Below, piece by piece: positions 63,396-64,000 of a DNA stretch of 64,000 bases. Both the position numbers and the translations under genes were made by a program. Origin of the DNA: CTSOIL-112 sp964293815 (lineage in GTDB: Bacteria; Pseudomonadota; Gammaproteobacteria; Burkholderiales; Burkholderiaceae). Within the stretch, counting starts at the first letter, position 1. Each line of letters begins with the position of its first letter. Where the stretch lies: NCBI GenBank assembly GCA_964293815.1, contig CAXYYC010000005.1, positions 35,738 to 99,737 on the forward strand. Direction: 5' to 3'. Below the pieces are notes generated by a model. The model had not been told where the DNA came from, ran no database searches, and worked only from the letters and a program-made list of their open reading frames with translations.

Positions 63396-64000
63396 ATGAA
63401 AATTAGAGATTTGGATTTTTCTGACAATGCGCTCAATCACGAGCATACCGCGCTTGGATTGCCTCCATTGGAGCGTCAAATCACCGAGGTAGGCGAGCAT
63501 CCGATTCTGCGAATTGCGATGTATGTGACGGTGGCGATTTTATTCGGTTTGGCGGCTTTTTTGCTGGGGAAGTTGTTTTTTGGCCATCATCAGACTTCGG
63601 GTATGGCGTTAATCAGCGAAACTTTGCACAGCAAGGTTTTTTGGAGTGCATTACTGGTCGGCCTGTTGGCACAGATTGTTGATGGTGCCTTGGGTATGGC
63701 GTATGGCATCACGGCGAGTTCGTTTTTACTGGCAATGGGCGCATCACCCGCGCTCGCTACGGGTGCGACGCATTTGGCGGAGGTATTCACCACCGGCGTA
63801 TCGGGTGTATCGCACGCGAAACTGGGGAATGTGAATAAGAAGTTGTTTTTGAACTTATTGATCCCCGGCGTCATTGGTGTACTACTGGGTGCGTACATCA
63901 TCACCAGCGTGGATGGCAAAGTCATCAAACCATACATCAATGTGTATTTGTTACTTATGAGTTTGTATGTATTGAGCAAGGCGTATCGTCGCATCACGCT
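63396..64000 (+). CDS. TauE/SafE-family sulfite/anion permease (3' end outside window)
   Basis: An open frame of 201 codons runs to the window end without a stop. After a hydrophilic N-terminus of about 45 residues come hydrophobic helices (about 45-68, 82-115 and 150-170). The LVGLLAQIVDGALGMAYGIT, ATHLAEVFTTGVSG and NLLIPGVIGVLLGAYI segments are typical of the TauE/SafE (COG0730) family of sulfite or organosulfonate exporters. A very AT-rich 140-bp region precedes it, with a possible -10 box TACAAT near 63338. Substrate unknown. Confidence 0.82.
   Translation, partial: MKIRDLDFSDNALNHEHTALGLPPLERQITEVGEHPILRIAMYVTVAILFGLAAFLLGKLFFGHHQTSGMALISETLHSKVFWSALLVGLLAQIVDGALGMAYGITASSFLLAMGASPALATGATHLAEVFTTGVSGVSHAKLGNVNKKLFLNLLIPGVIGVLLGAYIITSVDGKVIKPYINVYLLLMSLYVLSKAYRRIT

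Overview
The window is a stretch of ordinary bacterial chromosome, most likely from a betaproteobacterium of the order Burkholderiales with moderate GC. The placement rests on gene order and content: gntR-sdhCDAB beside mdh, lepA-lepB-rnc-era-recO-acpS-nagZ, rpsU-yqeY-dnaG-rpoD, aat-bpt-pyrD, dapA-bamC-MBL hydrolase, HemJ instead of HemG/HemY, and a BPSS1780-type membrane protein after thrB. No phage, CRISPR array, rRNA operon or plasmid function was found. Species cannot be named from the sequence alone.

Layout. 1-7,960: tail of a hotdog-fold protein, cfa, the succinate dehydrogenase operon with a GntR regulator, and divergent mdh. 8,200-13,700: two glycine-zipper lipoproteins, hemJ, rlmL, an orphan branched-chain amino acid binding protein and an enoyl-CoA hydratase. 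13,860-20,430: M61 peptidase, a three-lipoprotein cassette (CsgG / DUF4810 / DUF799) and lgt-DUF1615-yaaA. 20,700-25,200: two monohaem cytochromes c, a Nudix hydrolase, the N-degron transferases aat and bpt, pyrD, and a 35-codon small gene. 25,350-32,880: nitroreductase, a DMT permease, uraA and divergent upp-gph, a 40-codon membrane peptide gene, and a RhlE-type helicase. 32,880-41,430: LOG protein, thrB, BPSS1780, tRNA-Met, yggS-proC-rsuA, mscL, fau, slt. 41,550-49,450 (minus strand): lepA-lepB-rnc-era-[unknown AT-rich gene]-recO-acpS-nagZ. 49,600-53,730: a 2OG-Fe dioxygenase, CIRCE-groES-groEL, an IS6-family element and an IS3 remnant. 53,840-59,950: tRNA-Ile(CAT), rpoD, dnaG, yqeY, rpsU, tRNA-Arg. 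60,270-64,000: dapA, bamC, an MBL-fold hydrolase and a TauE/SafE permease cut by the window end.

Genes that work together. SdhCDAB and Mdh are consecutive TCA-cycle steps; a perfect 12-bp palindrome in the gntR-mdh gap, just upstream of a consensus promoter, is a candidate GntR operator. UraA, Upp and PyrD feed UMP synthesis. Lgt and LepB process the many exported proteins and lipoproteins here (YiaD, BamC, CsgG-like and others). Aat and Bpt add Leu/Phe to N-termini. GroES-GroEL lie under CIRCE and a sigma32-like promoter.

Most unusual points: two short elements that each split a duplicated transcription-terminator hairpin (1.85 kb and 30.4 kb); a DUF1615 lipoprotein carrying the three sequence blocks of a lytic transglycosylase; two small genes with strong ribosome binding sites; an AT-rich unknown gene between era and recO with pdxJ absent next door; an approximately 345-residue Lys/Ala/Thr-rich extension on RpoD; and an MscL ending in a CxxC-CxxC zinc-ribbon-like tail. 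I did not find a clear new multi-gene system; these are leads.
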